Source of the DNA: Saussurea involucrata
Lineage: Eukaryota > Streptophyta > Magnoliopsida > Asterales > Asteraceae
Reading direction: 5' to 3'
DNA: 64,000 bases
Assembly: GCA_033807775.1 (NCBI GenBank)
Contig: CM066315.1
Location: 62,814,320 to 62,878,319, forward strand
Below, piece by piece: positions 21,834-34,300 of the stretch. The position numbers were made by a program, and so were the translations under genes. The notes beneath the pieces were generated by a model that had not been told where the DNA came from, made no database searches, and saw only the letters and a list, made by a program, of their open reading frames with translations. Positions within the stretch are counted from its first letter, which is position 1. Each line of letters begins with the position of its first letter.

Positions 21834-23519
21834 TGTAATACCCCGGGTAAGTTCGTTAGTTAAAGTCTCGTTCCGTTAAATTTATTTAACTCTATAATTG
21901 ATGTTTAGGGTAAGTTTAGGAGAATTTATAAGTTTAAGGGTGTCTTGGTCATTTTTGCATAGTTAAAGCCTTAAGTGTAAATTGGTCTAAAATATATATA
22001 CTTTAAGAATTCAGATATTTTCATAATCAGAAAATATCCAGATTTTAGAAGGGTGTGTGTGTTTTGGGAAGAAAGGAAGAAAAAGAAGAAAAGTGTGGTT
22101 AAGGCTTCAAATCGGATTCATTGGAAGTGTTTTGAGGTATGTTCCTTTACATTTTATGTGTGTAATTGTTATTAGAAGGTTTCTACCGGATTAGAATAGT
22201 CAAATTCATGTCTGGTAGTATTTTCTGTCGAATCTGGGTAGAAAGAGGGTAAACCGACAGAGATTTCCGGACGATATGAATGTGTCCGGGTAGTTTTGTT
22301 GATGGTGTCCGGATGATGTTATAAAGGTGTCCGGACGGGTTCTTTATCCGGGTAAGTTCCTCTTTTCCATAAGTTTTCGGGTAAAATGAAATACCGGATA
22401 GTGTCCGGATTGCTTTGGTGTCCGGGTGTTATCCGGATTGTTTATGTTGTCCGGACAGTTGTGTTGTCCGGAATGTTTATGCTGTCCGGAAAGTTGTGTT
22501 ATCCGGATAGGTTGTGTTGTCCGGATACTTTGAACTGTTTGGTCATTTTTTAGAATTCAGATACTTTTGAGTATCCAGTAACCTGTGTTTTGTTAACTCT
22601 TAGATAGGGAATGAATGAGGACTGACTATTCTGTGGACTAGACTTAAGTTCGGGTTTGGGGGTAACATTGGAGAAATTGAGTTATCTAGGGTTCTTAGCT
22701 CTAGTAAGTCTTATGTGTTCTAGTTGGTAAATAGATACTTGTATCTAATTGTTTCAGATACTGTGAATTTGGAGTGAAAGCTGAATCTTGTGGAAAAGAC
22801 TGGAAAGAGTTTTTGATAAACAAACAGGTGAGTTTTACTTTAAAACGTTTTAAACTGGAATACATATATGTGTGGATTGGAAAATGTGATAGATGGTGTG
22901 TTTATGTGTTTATGTTTGAAATATAATATATTGAGATATTGTATTTACTTGAGCATTGCACTATACGAGAATACGTTGGCCGGGCTTAGGACCGGTGGTG
23001 TTGGCTGTAATATTCGTACAGCGGTGTTGGCTGTAATTGTCGTACAACGGAGTTAATTTATTAGTTGGCTTGCAACCAATTAATATGGCCAAGAGAATGA
23101 GACAGGAAAGTATATGATGCATGAGTCCTAACTGGTATTTGTATTTGTGTTATGTATATGATGGTTGTGCAAATGGTTCTAAAACTAACAGAGATTTTCT
23201 CACTTAGACCGCTAGGTCTAACCCTCATTTTTGTTTTAAAATATGTATTCCAGGTTGTGGATCGGGTAAGGGCAAGTGAATAGGGTAAACGCTGGCTAGC
23301 TTTTGTGAAGACTTATAATTTGAAGACTATGACGTGTTTTGTAGTTTTAAACTAGTTATCAGATATTATGTATTTAGTTAGCAAAAAGTTTGTAATGAAA
23401 TATCTTATTTTGTATTGTAAAGACTAAGGGACCGTATTTGTTATATGATGTATCTTGTTATGTAACGATGTTATACAATATATGTTATCTGTGTATGTTT
23501 GGGAATCCGGGTCGTTACA
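21834..23519 (+). repeat. 3' LTR of element C
   Basis: Starts TGTAATACCCCGG, ends CGTTACA. CCGG cluster at about 22265-22530. Confidence 0.93.
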
Positions 23520-23538
23520 CACACATATATATATATAT

Positions 23539-23745
23539 GGTACAAATCAAATATAAAACATGTATTTGTTGCACCCCTTACAAATCACAGTTTGCATATG
23601 TGCGGACTGGTTCTGCATATATGCATTGTCCCATATGAATGTATGTCCATTATATGTATATTCTTGCACGTATTTATACGCATATAAGCAGACTGTGGTT
23701 TGTAAGGGGTGCAACAAATGCAAGGTTTGCATTTTACGGAGCCTC
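23539..23745. mobile_element. TAF1: TA-flanked fold-back element
   Basis: Lies between TA tracts at 23525-23538 and 23745-23760. It has a 27-bp inverted repeat (23565-23591 against 23692-23718, one mismatch; core GTTGCACCCCTTACAAA) with a 100-base loop. No coding capacity. Confidence 0.75.
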
Positions 23746-23786
23746 TATATATATATATATAGAGAGAGAGAGAGGGAGAGAGAGAG

Positions 23787-25016
23787 AGCCCTTCTTATTG
23801 TTAATCAATAAAAGGGTGTTAACTATGTAAACCATTTTTGACCAATCAAATTGTAGCAATTTAATTGGTTTAGGATCACATTGAGCGATTAATATGAGGG
23901 TAGAAATGGTATTTCAAATTCAAACGTGGATTAGCATGATTTATTTATTATCTCATTATCATGTTTCCTTAATTATATTAATGATAAATTGGTATTAAAT
24001 GTAAATTCAATTTTATTTTATTTAAAACAGATTTCTGTTATCATGTTCAAGATTATCGTTCATGGAGGATGAACAATGTTTTCCCGTGGATCAAAGTGTC
24101 GTTTCCCAAAGAACAAATGATATGGAAGAAGTTGCCGATAACCAAGGGCTTGAAGATTTAACAGACGGAAATGAGAAGTATACATCAATGGACGAATTGG
24201 ATCTTCACGATATTGATGAAGATGTGTTTGCAGACCAGTATAGTTAATCTAATTTTCGATCATCTAGTACTGTTGTTGATGGATTGAATAGTGGTTTCAT
24301 GAATGGTAAGTGTGGGTATCGTGTTCTTTATGTTATATTATCCCTCTGTATGGTTTTGAGTACATAATAATGGATGACTGGTTTTTAGGGTTTCATGGTG
24401 TTCGTGAGTTACCGAGTTGGTTGTTCATTTATGAACACAATTCATTTATGTTTGTGTAGTTTACGTATCTGGTTTCTGGATGGCATGGGTTTCGTTGAGT
24501 ATTAATGATGAGCTGTTTGGTAACTGTATTTCAATATTCAACATTTTTTTATTGTTTATCAATGCATTTGATATGGCAAATTTGGAAGTTTTTGTTCATG
24601 CATTATAGCAGAATGGTGTCCATGCATGAAAAAACACCATGTGTACCTTCTCCTACAGACTGCTCATTATTCATTGAAAGTAAACAATTAAGTTGGTTAT
24701 ACCATGATTGTTCATATATGTAATGTATAGTAATTAGTGTGTCGGTTTCAGATAAAGAAACACAGGAGGATATTGTTGAGTCTTTCGATGGAACAATTTC
24801 ATACCTAAGGTTCCTGACGAGGTAAAACCGAAGTGGAATGCACATTTTGTGTCTATTTCGGATGCCGAAGCGATGTACGAGAATTATGTTGATAAGGTGG
24901 GTTTCGATGTCAGATTGAATGCGGAGAAGATAAACAAGAGTGGATGCATTCAGACTAGGTGGTTTGTTTGTAGTAAGGATGGCATACCGAAGAAGAACTC
25001 TGGTATCTATATATAT
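23787..25016 (+). mobile_element. TAF2: gene-bearing TA-flanked element, 3' side lost
   Basis: The left terminus follows a (TA)n(GA)n tract. It starts CCCTTCTTATTGTTAATC and has the terminal word order GTTAATC, 11 bases, GTTAACT, 2 bases, GTAAACC, matching the termini of TAF3. About 275 bases inside lies the ATG of a FAR1-like gene fragment. The right half is not seen because TAF3 interrupts it at about 25010. Confidence 0.5.
24062..25016 (+). pseudogene. FAR1/FHY3-related gene fragment (acidic N-terminus plus FAR1 DNA-binding domain start)
   Basis: Exon 1 runs 24062-24305: an acidic N-terminus (MEDEQCFPVD...) with an in-frame TAA at 24245. The intron 24306-24751 has GTAAGT and a TTTCAG acceptor and joins in phase (G|AT). 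Exon 2 begins DKETQEDIVESFDG. A frameshift near 24800 leads to VPDEVKPKWNAHF, SISDAEAMYENY, KVGFDVRLN and RWFVCSKDGIPKK. The hydrophobic-AY-NYV-GF-VR and CSKDG pattern is the first half of a FAR1-type WRKY-GCM1-like zinc-finger domain, known from FHY3/FAR1 transcription factors and their MULE transposase relatives. TAF3 truncates it after KKNSG. Not functional: a stop, a frameshift and no transposase core. Confidence 0.75.
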
Positions 25017-25810
25017 AGAGGCCTATTCTTTTGTTAACCAGCACATTAGTGTTAACCATGTTAACCAAAATGGACTAATGAGATTTCTTCTTCACTTTTT
25101 GTTTGATACAACGGACATATTTTATAGGAGGATAAAATTGGAATTTTTCATGCAGAACCACGTCTAGGATGTTTCCTTAATTTTCTCCATGGTAATCATG
25201 GTTGTTATTTAATTGTAATTTTTTAGTATTATCTTTTCTCAATAATTTCTTTAAGTATTTCTCGTTTGAGTTTGAATTTCTGGGTTTTAAAACCATGCAC
25301 ATAATGAAATTGTGCATATATGAAACTATGCATGTGGTACTTATGAAACTGTGCACATATGATCAGTACATAAGAGGGGGATCATATACAGGGGGCTTTT
25401 TGTGCATTTATGCACATACAAACTGGTCACTTATGCACATCAAGTCTGTCTATATAGGTGAAAAAATGTGCTTATGTGTAGATGTGCACAAGAATGCATA
25501 AGTGTAGCATAACTCTTATAGGTTGTGCATGATTGAAACTGTGCACCTGTGAAACTGTGCACAAAGTTCGGGGTTGCTTGAATTGTGGTGTCAGTTACCT
25601 GATCAATAATCACTTTTCTTGTATAATCAATTAGTTCTTTTTACCCATTTACACCTCTTCATGTATGCATAGGTTAATAAGCGCGTTTGGGTATTTAATT
25701 ATTGCATTAAGAACATAAAAACAATCCTTGCTATTGATCTAAATCATGAACGGATGTGATTGTTTAACATGGTTAATACTAATCTGTTGGTTAACAAAAG
25801 AAGGGACCCT
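25017..25810. mobile_element. TAF3: TA-flanked element, GTTAACC family
   Basis: Flanked by TATATATA on both sides. The left end has GTTAACC, 11 bases, GTTAACC, AT, GTTAACC. The right end in reverse complement has GTTAACC, about 11 bases, ATTAACC, AT, GTTAAAC. The interior is rich in GTGCAC/CATATG words around 25300-25560. No coding capacity. Confidence 0.8.
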
Positions 25811-25820
25811 ATATATACAT

Positions 25821-26877
25821 AGTCATAGGTTCAAATAAGAAATGTTAAGTGTGTGAGAAATAGGGAAGTAATCCTACCCATTCATATGGTCAAGATCGGA
25901 TTTGACTGGTCAAAAATTGCGGCTTTGAGTGGTCAAGAATTGCGGCTTTGACTGGTCAACAGTTGCGGCTATTCCAAAAATAGAAGCACAGTTTCGTAAC
26001 TTTGACAAATACACGGGACGAGTTCATATGTGAATTTGTCTGATTCACAGATGAACTATATGTTCATATGTGAACCCGTGTAATTCACATATGAACTCTT
26101 TTTAACTGATTCACACATGAATCTTTGTGATTCATATATGAACTAAATAACTAATTCACATATGAACTAATTGATTTTAGGTTCATATGTGAACTAGTTG
26201 AACTAACTAACAGATTCACATATGAACCTTGTGATTCACACACTGTTCTAAAAGGCTCGCCGCAACAGCCGCCATGACGCGCCATGGCTTAGGGCTTGTG
26301 TCTCACGCCACGCTATGTTTATGGCACGCCATGGCCTAATGTGCGGTCTTTTGTGACGCGATATTTGATTTTCTTTACGTTTTTAATGTCTTATTTTCCA
26401 TTTTTTTAATTTATAATCTAATTTAACTTGTTTATTATCATTGACTCATCGATTAATAGTACAAAACATATGTTTTTATATATAATATTATATATGATAT
26501 AGAGATTTGCCGCCATAAGTCGTGCTTTGATTAACGTCGTGGCTTCGCCATGGCTCCTAAGGCTTAAGGTTTGGCCTCGCCGTTCTAAATGCCTCGCGCT
26601 ATTTAGAACCTTGGATTCGCATATGAACTAATTAACTGATTATCATATGAACTAACTAACTGCTTCACATGTGAATGCATAGTTTATATGTGAATCACAT
26701 AGGTTCACATATGAACTCGTCCCGTGTATTTTACGAAACTACCCCTCTATCTTCTGCAGACCACGCGAGGAATTATCCGGTGCTTCACTATCAAAGCCGC
26801 AAATGTTGACCAGATAAAGAGCTAGAATTGTTTCTCTATTTCTCACACACTTTGCATTTCTCATTTGAACCTTTCCC

Positions 26878-26879
<2 letters not shown>
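25821..26879. mobile_element. TAF4: TA-flanked element, GAGAAAT family, with nested repeat
   Basis: TA tracts on both sides. The termini read GGTTCAAAT then (A/G)AGAAAT, about 11 bases, GAGAAAT, A, then GGGAAGT on the left and GAGAAAC on the right (right end in reverse complement). Inside is a second inverted repeat (ACACGGGACGAGTTCATATG near 26013, its complement near 26706). There are about a dozen TTCA(C)ATATGAA palindromes in between. A GC-rich repeat is nested at 26245-26610. Confidence 0.8.
26245..26610. mobile_element. Nested MITE-like repeat with GTTCTAAA ends
   Basis: Begins GTTCTAAAAGGCTCGC and ends GCGCTATTTAGAACC, an imperfect terminal inverted repeat. GC-rich sub-ends with GCCATGG words surround an AT-rich middle. 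A related fragment is at 41974-42075. Unlike its AT-rich host element. Confidence 0.6.
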
Positions 26880-26924
<45 letters not shown>

Positions 26925-26925
<1 letters not shown>

Positions 26926-27426
26926 AAAGGGTCTTCTTTTGTAAACCCAATTTATCCTATGAACCATTGATAGGGTTGTTTTATTAACCCTATTTTAGAC
27001 GTTTTAATTCCAATTTTGAGCTAATTTTATTTACCCATTGAGTCGTTTTAGTCATTTTTAGTGTTTATTTAAGAAAATAAAAGCTTAATACTTTCGGGTA
27101 GTAAATTGGTTTATAATGCACGAAAATCGCACGAAAATCTAATTTTATAATTTATGTATTTTTAGGTTCCGAAAGATGGTCGTTTGGAGTATGATATGAT
27201 CAAGAAGCAATGAAGAAATGCGGATTGCAATTTTTGGACGAAACCGAACACTCCAATTTTTGATGACCAACTTACGAACTCTTGCGGATAACTTGTTGGG
27301 CCGGCCGAAGCTATTGGCCGAATCATGCTTTGTTGTGGACTCATCAATTTTTGGGCTTAACACTTTATTTTACCATATTGGATCTTGGCCCATGGACTAT
27401 ACTTGATGTTCAAGTATTTTTATCAC

Positions 27427-27430
<4 letters not shown>
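26925..27430. mobile_element. TAF5: partial TA-flanked element (left end only)
   Basis: After (TA)n(GA)n the sequence AAGGGTCTTCTTTTGTAAACC opens like TAF2/TAF3, with GTAAACC, 11 bases, ATGAACC. No matching right terminus was found before the next TA tract at 27431, so the extent is uncertain. No convincing gene inside. Confidence 0.45.

Positions 27431-27480
<50 letters not shown>
27429..27480. repeat. (AT)n microsatellite
   Basis: About 50 bp of alternating AT. Confidence 0.95.
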
Positions 27481-27486
<6 letters not shown>

Positions 27487-27487
27487 G

Positions 27488-29386
27488 TATGTATATACAA
27501 TCTCATTTCCGACGTTTAAGAGGATCCATCCTCACTTTGTTAGTAGTATCATAGTAGAAGTGAGCTCCAAGCTCACGGTTCTCACCAACCGTAGCTTTGC
27601 GGTTTGAACCATTTTGGTCCGTCCTACGTTTGGTTGTTTAATATATTATTAGTTCCGTTACATTTTCGACGTTTCTTGCAATCCTCGTTAGTTACTTGTT
27701 CGTATCTACTCTATTCACTTGGTTACTCACGGTTTTATCATTGCTTTCCATCAATTTCTTCTTAAGCACTTACGGTTTTAGAAAACAAAGTCTCTTGATT
27801 TTTACAATCTCATTGCTACTTACGGTTTTGATACTCTCAACACCATCGATTTCTCTTCCTTTTAATCACCTACGGCTTTAAGTCACTAAAGTTACGATTT
27901 CTATATAATCGGTCCTAATTCAATTTCGTTACTATCATTAACCGGAAGTCCGACTAATCATTTTGGGTCCCCAATCTTAATTGGTTCACGGTTAATTATA
28001 GTTAATGTCTTTGTTTGAATATCCACTAAATAGAAATCCACTTTCTTGTTACTTTAAGTTTTCCGCTACAATTTAAGTATTAATCGTTAATCTCTTAAAC
28101 CAATCGTTTTCATATTAGTACGTTTGTGTTACTTAATTATTGGGCTTTTTAAGTAACCAAATCCATAGCTTAACGATTGAAATTATATTTCAATCGTCAC
28201 CGGTGGTGGTTTACTTAAAGGTTTCATTTGTATAGTTTTAGCAATACTCACTATAATTCCACATTTGAAACAAGATTTCCCATGCAGTAATCCAACTTCG
28301 TCGTTAAATTCTTGCTCTATAATTCATGCTTTTATTTTAATGTCAATTTACTTATCGCATTTTAATTCCAGCACTTTAATTTATGTTATTTAATTTTCTT
28401 GCACTTCACTTTATGCAATTTACTTTTCTCGCTATTTAATTTACGCAATTTAATTATTGTCGTTTATTTCCTGCACTTTAATATTCGTTTTATTTTCAAG
28501 AGTTGGTCACTTGCATAATAAGTTACGTTTTCTCAAGTAGAATTATTGTGATTTGTTTTATGCATTGTCCATCTCCATTATTTGTTTTTCAAGTTTGTAC
28601 ATCCTTTATAATTAGAAACCGAACGATGATGGGCTAAGCGTCCTAGTTCGGGGTATAAAGTGAAGTTGGGACCGAGACCGATAACAAAATAAAGAGGTGT
28701 ATCGTATGACATGATTGTCCAACGTTATTTAAATCAAGGTTATATTTTGTGGTGGATCACAATTAATCAATTGACAACTGATTCGTTGAATCATAAAATA
28801 TCGGACTCTTGAGATAACGAAGGAATGTGGTCTCATCCTTTTATCTAATTATTTGTCTCATTTCAACGGATCTTTATACCCTGTGTTTCTCTTTATAATT
28901 GATTTGTGTTTAGTTGTTAACCAAACCTCCAACAATTCGAATTCGCCATCTGAGACTCGTTTTTACAAACTCGACTTTTAAAGAAGAATTTTTCCATTCT
29001 TCCCTGTGGGATCGATATTTGGTACTTTGTACCATTATTACCTGTTTTGAGACGATAATAGGCCAAGATTTATACTTGCGTCAAGGCTTATTTATAAACA
29101 CTTCTTATAGTCAAACCAACAACAACCATGTAAACCAATCTTGGTTGTCCTTTCTTTTGATCGACGGTTGATATGTTTTTGGATTTAAGTTTATTAAAAT
29201 ATTAAGGAAAAGCTAGTTTTGGAATATATTTTAATTATTTTAAATTTAAATATCTTTTAATATCTATGGTTAGAGATTCTAAATTTGAATTTCCTTTTCT
29301 TTAGGTATTGATTGGTTTTTGATTTTTTTTTTAATTTATTATAATTATCTATTTTTCATGTTGAATATTCTAATTCGTATTCAACC
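27488..29386. other. Unassigned non-coding region
   Basis: No coding frame or clear repeat boundary seen. Around 29000 the words TTCCCTGTGGGATCGATAT and GAGACGATAATAGG resemble conserved text near LTR ends of some plant retrotransposons, so part may be an old LTR fragment. At 29097-29145 there is a weak resemblance to the TAF2 terminus (CTTCTTAT, ACCATGTAAACC). Confidence 0.35.
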
Positions 29387-29391
29387 AATTA

Positions 29392-31025
29392 TGTAACAAC
29401 CGTGCCCTAAGTTTAAAAAAAATGGTGAAGTTATGGTTTAAGTGTAAAGGATGGTGGGAATGGTGTCTAAAGCATGAAGCTAGTAAAGGGAGGGACCAAA
29501 GCGGCATGTTGTTGAAAGATATTTAAAGGAAGCAATCCCTAGAAAATTCCTTACTCTAAGACATTTATTGCGGCTGAAGAAATCGGGAGCTAAAGGAAGA
29601 AGAGAGAAGGATTGAAGTCTGCAAAGAATTAGCAAGAAACTTCTTGGGGAAATTCGATTCCAAGTAAGTTATTCATCTCCTCACAACCCTCTTATGTGTT
29701 GTTTTGATTTAAGAATGAGTAAACACCTAATATAGTAGTCTGTGTCCCTTTATTGAGGAAAACTTTTGATTTCGCGTCAAGTGAGGGATTAAGGGTTGGT
29801 TTAACCGATTTAAATGGTGGTATAAGGTTTGGTTAATAACCCAAACAATTATTTTAATGAGTCTATAGGCAAAAATATATGTTTCTAATATATTAGTGGG
29901 TTTGGGTGTTTGGGTGCGGCGTCCGGATATCGCCTCTTTTTTCGGATGCGGATCGCTTTCCAGACAAGTTCCGGAAGTGTAGTTTTCCTGTAGAGTCCGG
30001 ATTATTTTAGTTTTACGGATAGGAATGATGGTTCCGGAAAGTTGGTTTCCGGATAGAAGTTCCGGAAATCTGAGCGTCGGAATTCGGTATTCGAACAACT
30101 TTTCCGAATGAGTATCCGGAGTACGGGAGTGTCCGAAAACTGCGTTTTCTCGGGAAGTTGTTGTTGATAAGTGGCTTGGTAATTTTAGGTGTTGGGTTCG
30201 GGTTGGTTCGTTCGAGAGTAGGACGCGAGCTTATCAAACCACAACAAGCAGGTGAGTTCCCTATTACCTTCTATATGTGAAATGACATGTTAAACGTTTT
30301 ATCACACTATCAATTTTGGCATGACATGCGAACATGGTTTCATTATAAGCTCGCTACTGTTTCTTCACTTGATACGGATTGTTGATATGCATTGTTATGT
30401 TACGCATAGCCTTGGTTGTTTGCCTATGTGGAGTCGGGTCGCACAGTGTGAGTAGTGTACCTTGGGATCGGACGGCCCCTTGGGAGTTGAGATATTAAAC
30501 GGGTGTGCACGGAATTCGTTTCCTACACAAGAGAGCATCGGGGAGTCTACTTGGGCCCTGATGACGAGAGGGGAGTCTGCTTGGGCCCCGATCATGATTG
30601 TTGAAGTGGTCTACGAACACTGTGCTAATACCCATGTCTGGATGGATTTAACATTGGGCTTGAGGGCCATTAAAGTATTATTTTATGCATGCTTGTGTAA
30701 ATCGTTTTCTGAGGGAATTCACTAGACCATATGGTCTAACCCTCGCTTTTCAAAACTAAAACTTTTCAGGGAAGCGCTTTAGTGGTGCTTCGAGTCAAGC
30801 AAAGGAGAAGTGTTGAGGTTAGAGTTGGAGGCTTCGGCATAAGGAGCACTGTAGTTCCTTAGAATCTTGTTTTTAGATAGATCTCGACTGTGGATAGTAT
30901 ACCTTCCGCTGCCAATTTTGAGTTGTTTTGTCTTGTAATGATCAGTTATGAATCTTTCTTGTAATTGGGACCCATTTGGGAAAATATATATATTATTGCA
31001 TGGTTGGAAATTTTAGGTTGTTACA
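29392..31025 (+). repeat. 5' LTR of element D
   Basis: TG...CA ends. CCGG-rich cluster at about 29920-30140; direct G-rich repeats at 30538-30592. Confidence 0.93.
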
Positions 31026-31027
31026 AA

Positions 31028-31039
31028 TGGTATCAGAGC
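31028..31039 (+). other. Primer-binding site of element D
   Basis: TGGTATCAGAGC, two bases after the LTR; tRNA-iMet. Confidence 0.93.
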
Positions 31040-31310
31040 CATAGTTTAAGGGATTTAGGTGACCGGATGGGCCTAAACTTAAACTGTAGAAGGAGAAACA
31101 CAGCCGAGAAATAGGATTGCCTCTAGGGAAAATCACTTTAGGTGTACTTAAGTATAAGGTAGCGAGAACTGTCATGTAAGGTAAATTTGGAGTTACACTT
31201 GGCCAGTGTAATTGTAAATTTACAGGTACATGTAAGTGCTTAAATCGCCTTATATAGGGAAATTTGTGTTTGAGTGTTCGTTAATCTTGGGTTTCTTACA
31301 GTTTCTCGTC

Positions 31311-34300
31311 ATGGCTGGGAGAACGCTAAGAAGCCGGTTTGTACCTGCTGAAGAGGCAGTTCAGGATGAGGAGGTCCTCGCTAATGGCCCGTTGGAGCCC
31401 CCGAGGCAAGCTGCCACCTGGGGAAGAGGTAGAGGTCGCGGTAGGGGACGTGGGAGAACGCCCCACCGGGGAAAATCCAACCCGAAGGACAACTCGGGTG
31501 AGCCGCAGGGCGAGGAGTGTGGAGATCTCGGCTGAGCAGGAAATGTCTCAGCAGGAGAGTTCGGCCACTGTGAGGGTTCGTAACCAGCCAAGGAGGCGTT
31601 GTCGGGGCCGTGCATTTGCTTTTGTGACGCGAGAGAACCTTGCTACTGAGCTAGGGAAGATCCAAGAAACATTGCAGGCCCTCCTTGCCAAGCAGGATCC
31701 GTCGGCATCAGGGAGCAAATAGGCAAGCAAGAACAAAGAGAGCGCGGAATTGTCAAGCCCACTGGTAACTGGTACTGGGGGTCACTCCCAGTCAACTCAA
31801 CTAGTGGTGAATGGGTCTGCAGCTAAAGGATGCAACTACAAGGCGTTCGCTTCGTGTAAACCTCCTACTTTCAAGGGAGAGTGTGATCCAGTGTTGGCAA
31901 TGAAGTGGATTCCGTAGATGGAGTTGGTTTTTGACACTTGCAAGTGTGCGGATGGAGATAGGGTGATGTTTTCCCTATCCATGCTAAAGTCTGATGCGGT
32001 GTATTGGTGGGATGCCGAGACGGGTGGTAAGGGGTCGTCAATGGCTAAAGAGATGGCATGGGAAACTTTTGTGGGAAAGTTCAAAGCTCAGTTTTGCCCG
32101 CTTGCGGCAGTGAAAAAGTTAGAAGAGGAGTTCTTGAGTTTGGAGCAGGGGGAAATGACAATGCGAGAATATACCTCTGAGTTTATAGAGAAATCCTGTT
32201 TTGCTGAACTGTATGTGCCAACGGAGGAGCGACGGGTGGAGCGATACATTTATGGGTGGAAAAGTATCATTAGGGAATTGGTCTTGACAAGGAATCCCGC
32301 TACTTTTCAAGGGGCCATCAATGCGGCTGAGTTGACTGAGAAGGAAAAGAACCGTCAGGTATCAGAAAGGGGCGGAGAAAAGAGGAAATGGGATGGATTG
32401 GGGAATGACGCGAGGAAGGGTAAAACGTTTCGGCCGGAGAACCGCGGAACTCGGGGAGTATTCAACAAGCCTTGTGAGAAGTGTCGTTGTGTGCATCGGG
32501 GAGAATGTATAGCTGACTCCAGTCGTGTTACCGGTGTGGGTTGCCCAGTCATGTATCGAGGGATTGTCCTAGTGGGAAATTATGCTTCCAATGTGTGTCA
32601 GCTGGTCATATGTGCTACAATTTTCTGCAGCTAAAGAAAGGGGGATCAACTCAGTTTGGTGAACGTCGGGGAAGTAAGGGGAGCGAGAAAGGAGAGGAAC
32701 TGGCACGTCCCAAGGGACATGAATTCCACATGTCAGCGAAGGAGGCGGAAGAAGTTCCGGATGTTGTGACAGGTACCTTTCTGATAAACTCTTTGTGTGC
32801 CAAGGTATTATTTGATTCATGAGCGAATCTCTCTTTTATATCGCATGCTTTTGTGAAATGCTTGGGGGTGAAACCTAGACGTTTGGAGAGAGCATTAGAA
32901 GTCTAAACCGCCGATGATAATCGGGTGTATAATAGAGAAGTTATAGAGGACTGTGTTATAGACATAGAGGGAAGTCCAGTGCCTATGCAGTTGTACCCCA
33001 TGGCGATGGGAGAGTTTGATGTGGTGTTGGGTATGGATTGGTTAGCTAAGAATAATGCTAGTATTATTTGTAATAAGAAGCTAGTTCGGGTACAGCTACC
33101 CTACCGATGTTCTGTAGTGATTTATGGGAACCGGTGAGATAGGAGGACTAGTCTTATTTCAAATATTAAGGCTACTAGATGCTTGAGGAAAGGTTGTCGA
33201 GGATTCTTAGCCTATGTAGTAGATGCTAAGAAAGAGAAGCGTGGGGTGGAGGACGTGAGGGTAGTAAGTGAATACCCGAAGGTATTCCCGGATGATTTAA
33301 CGAGTCTACCCATGGATCGTCAGATCGAGTTCATCATTGATTTGGTGCCTGGAGCTGCACCATAGCTCGCGTACCTTATAGGTTAGCGCCTTCCGAAATG
33401 AAAGAAATGATGGCGCAGTTGCAGGAATTGTTAGATAAGGGAGTCATTAGACCGAGTACCTCACCGTAGGGAGCGCCAGTGCTCTTCGTAAAGAAGAAGG
33501 ACGGGACTATGCGGATGTGCATAGATTACCGTGAGCTTAACAAAGTTACGATAAAGAACAAGTATCTGATACCAAGGATTGATGACCTATTCGATCAGTT
33601 GCAAGGTGCTAGTTATTTCTCGAAGATAGACTTGAGGTCGGGTTACCACCAACTCAAGGTAAGAGATGAAGACATACCAAAAACCGCTTTCAATACTAGG
33701 TATGGGCATTTCGAGTTTCTGGTGATGCCATTCGGGCTAACCAACGCCCCAACAGCTTTTATGGATCTGATGAATAGGGTGTGCCAGCCTTATTTAGACA
33801 AGTTTGTAATCGTGTTTATAGACGACATCTTAGTATTTTCGAGATCCGAGAAGGAGCACGAGGATCACCTCCGGACTATTTTGGAGTTGTTGAAACAAGA
33901 GAAGCTCTACGCAAAATTCTCTAAGTGCGAGTTCTGGCTGAGAGAAGTGCAATTCCTCGGGTACATGGTACCTAGGAAGGGGATAATGGTGGATCCATTT
34001 AAGATAGAAGCTATCCGAGATTGGGAGCAACCTAAGAATCCGTCAGAAATTCGAAGTTTCCTCGGATTGGCGGGATACTACCGGAAGTTTATCAAGGACT
34101 TTTCGCGTATCGCCACTCCGTCGACTTCTTTAACTAAGAAAGAGTGTTAAGTTTGTTTAGGGTTTAGGGTTTAGGAGGTTGAAGGATATGCTGAGTAGCG
34201 CGTCGGTTTTATCCTTACCTAATGGTTCGGATGATTTCGTGGTTTACAGTGATGCATAGAATTTGGGTTTGGGGTGTGTTCTAATGCAGCGCGGAAAAGT

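Larger units (their letters stand above)
15309..23519 (+). mobile_element. Element C: near-complete Ty3/gypsy LTR retrotransposon
   Basis: An 8.2-kb element with LTRs 15309-16985 (1677 bp) and 21834-23519 (1686 bp), both starting TGTAATACCCCG and ending GTCGTTACA. It has a PBS at 16988 and a purine tract at 21821. The interior holds a single gag-pol frame with only two in-frame stops. By eye about 31 substitutions plus small indels separate the LTRs. Flanks are TATAT on the left and CACAC on the right, so no clean target duplication is visible, perhaps because of microsatellite drift. Gene order (PR-RT-RH-INT) and the C-terminal chromodomain-like tail suggest a Tekay/Del-like chromovirus. Confidence 0.95.

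Noticed and set aside
23520..23524. Target duplication of element C
   Set aside because: CACAC on the right does not match TATAT on the left; microsatellite drift may have erased it, so none is claimed.
28980..29060. End of an Athila-like LTR (CCCTGTGGGATCGATAT wording)
   Set aside because: Only a short resemblance; no second LTR, PBS or purine tract could be found.
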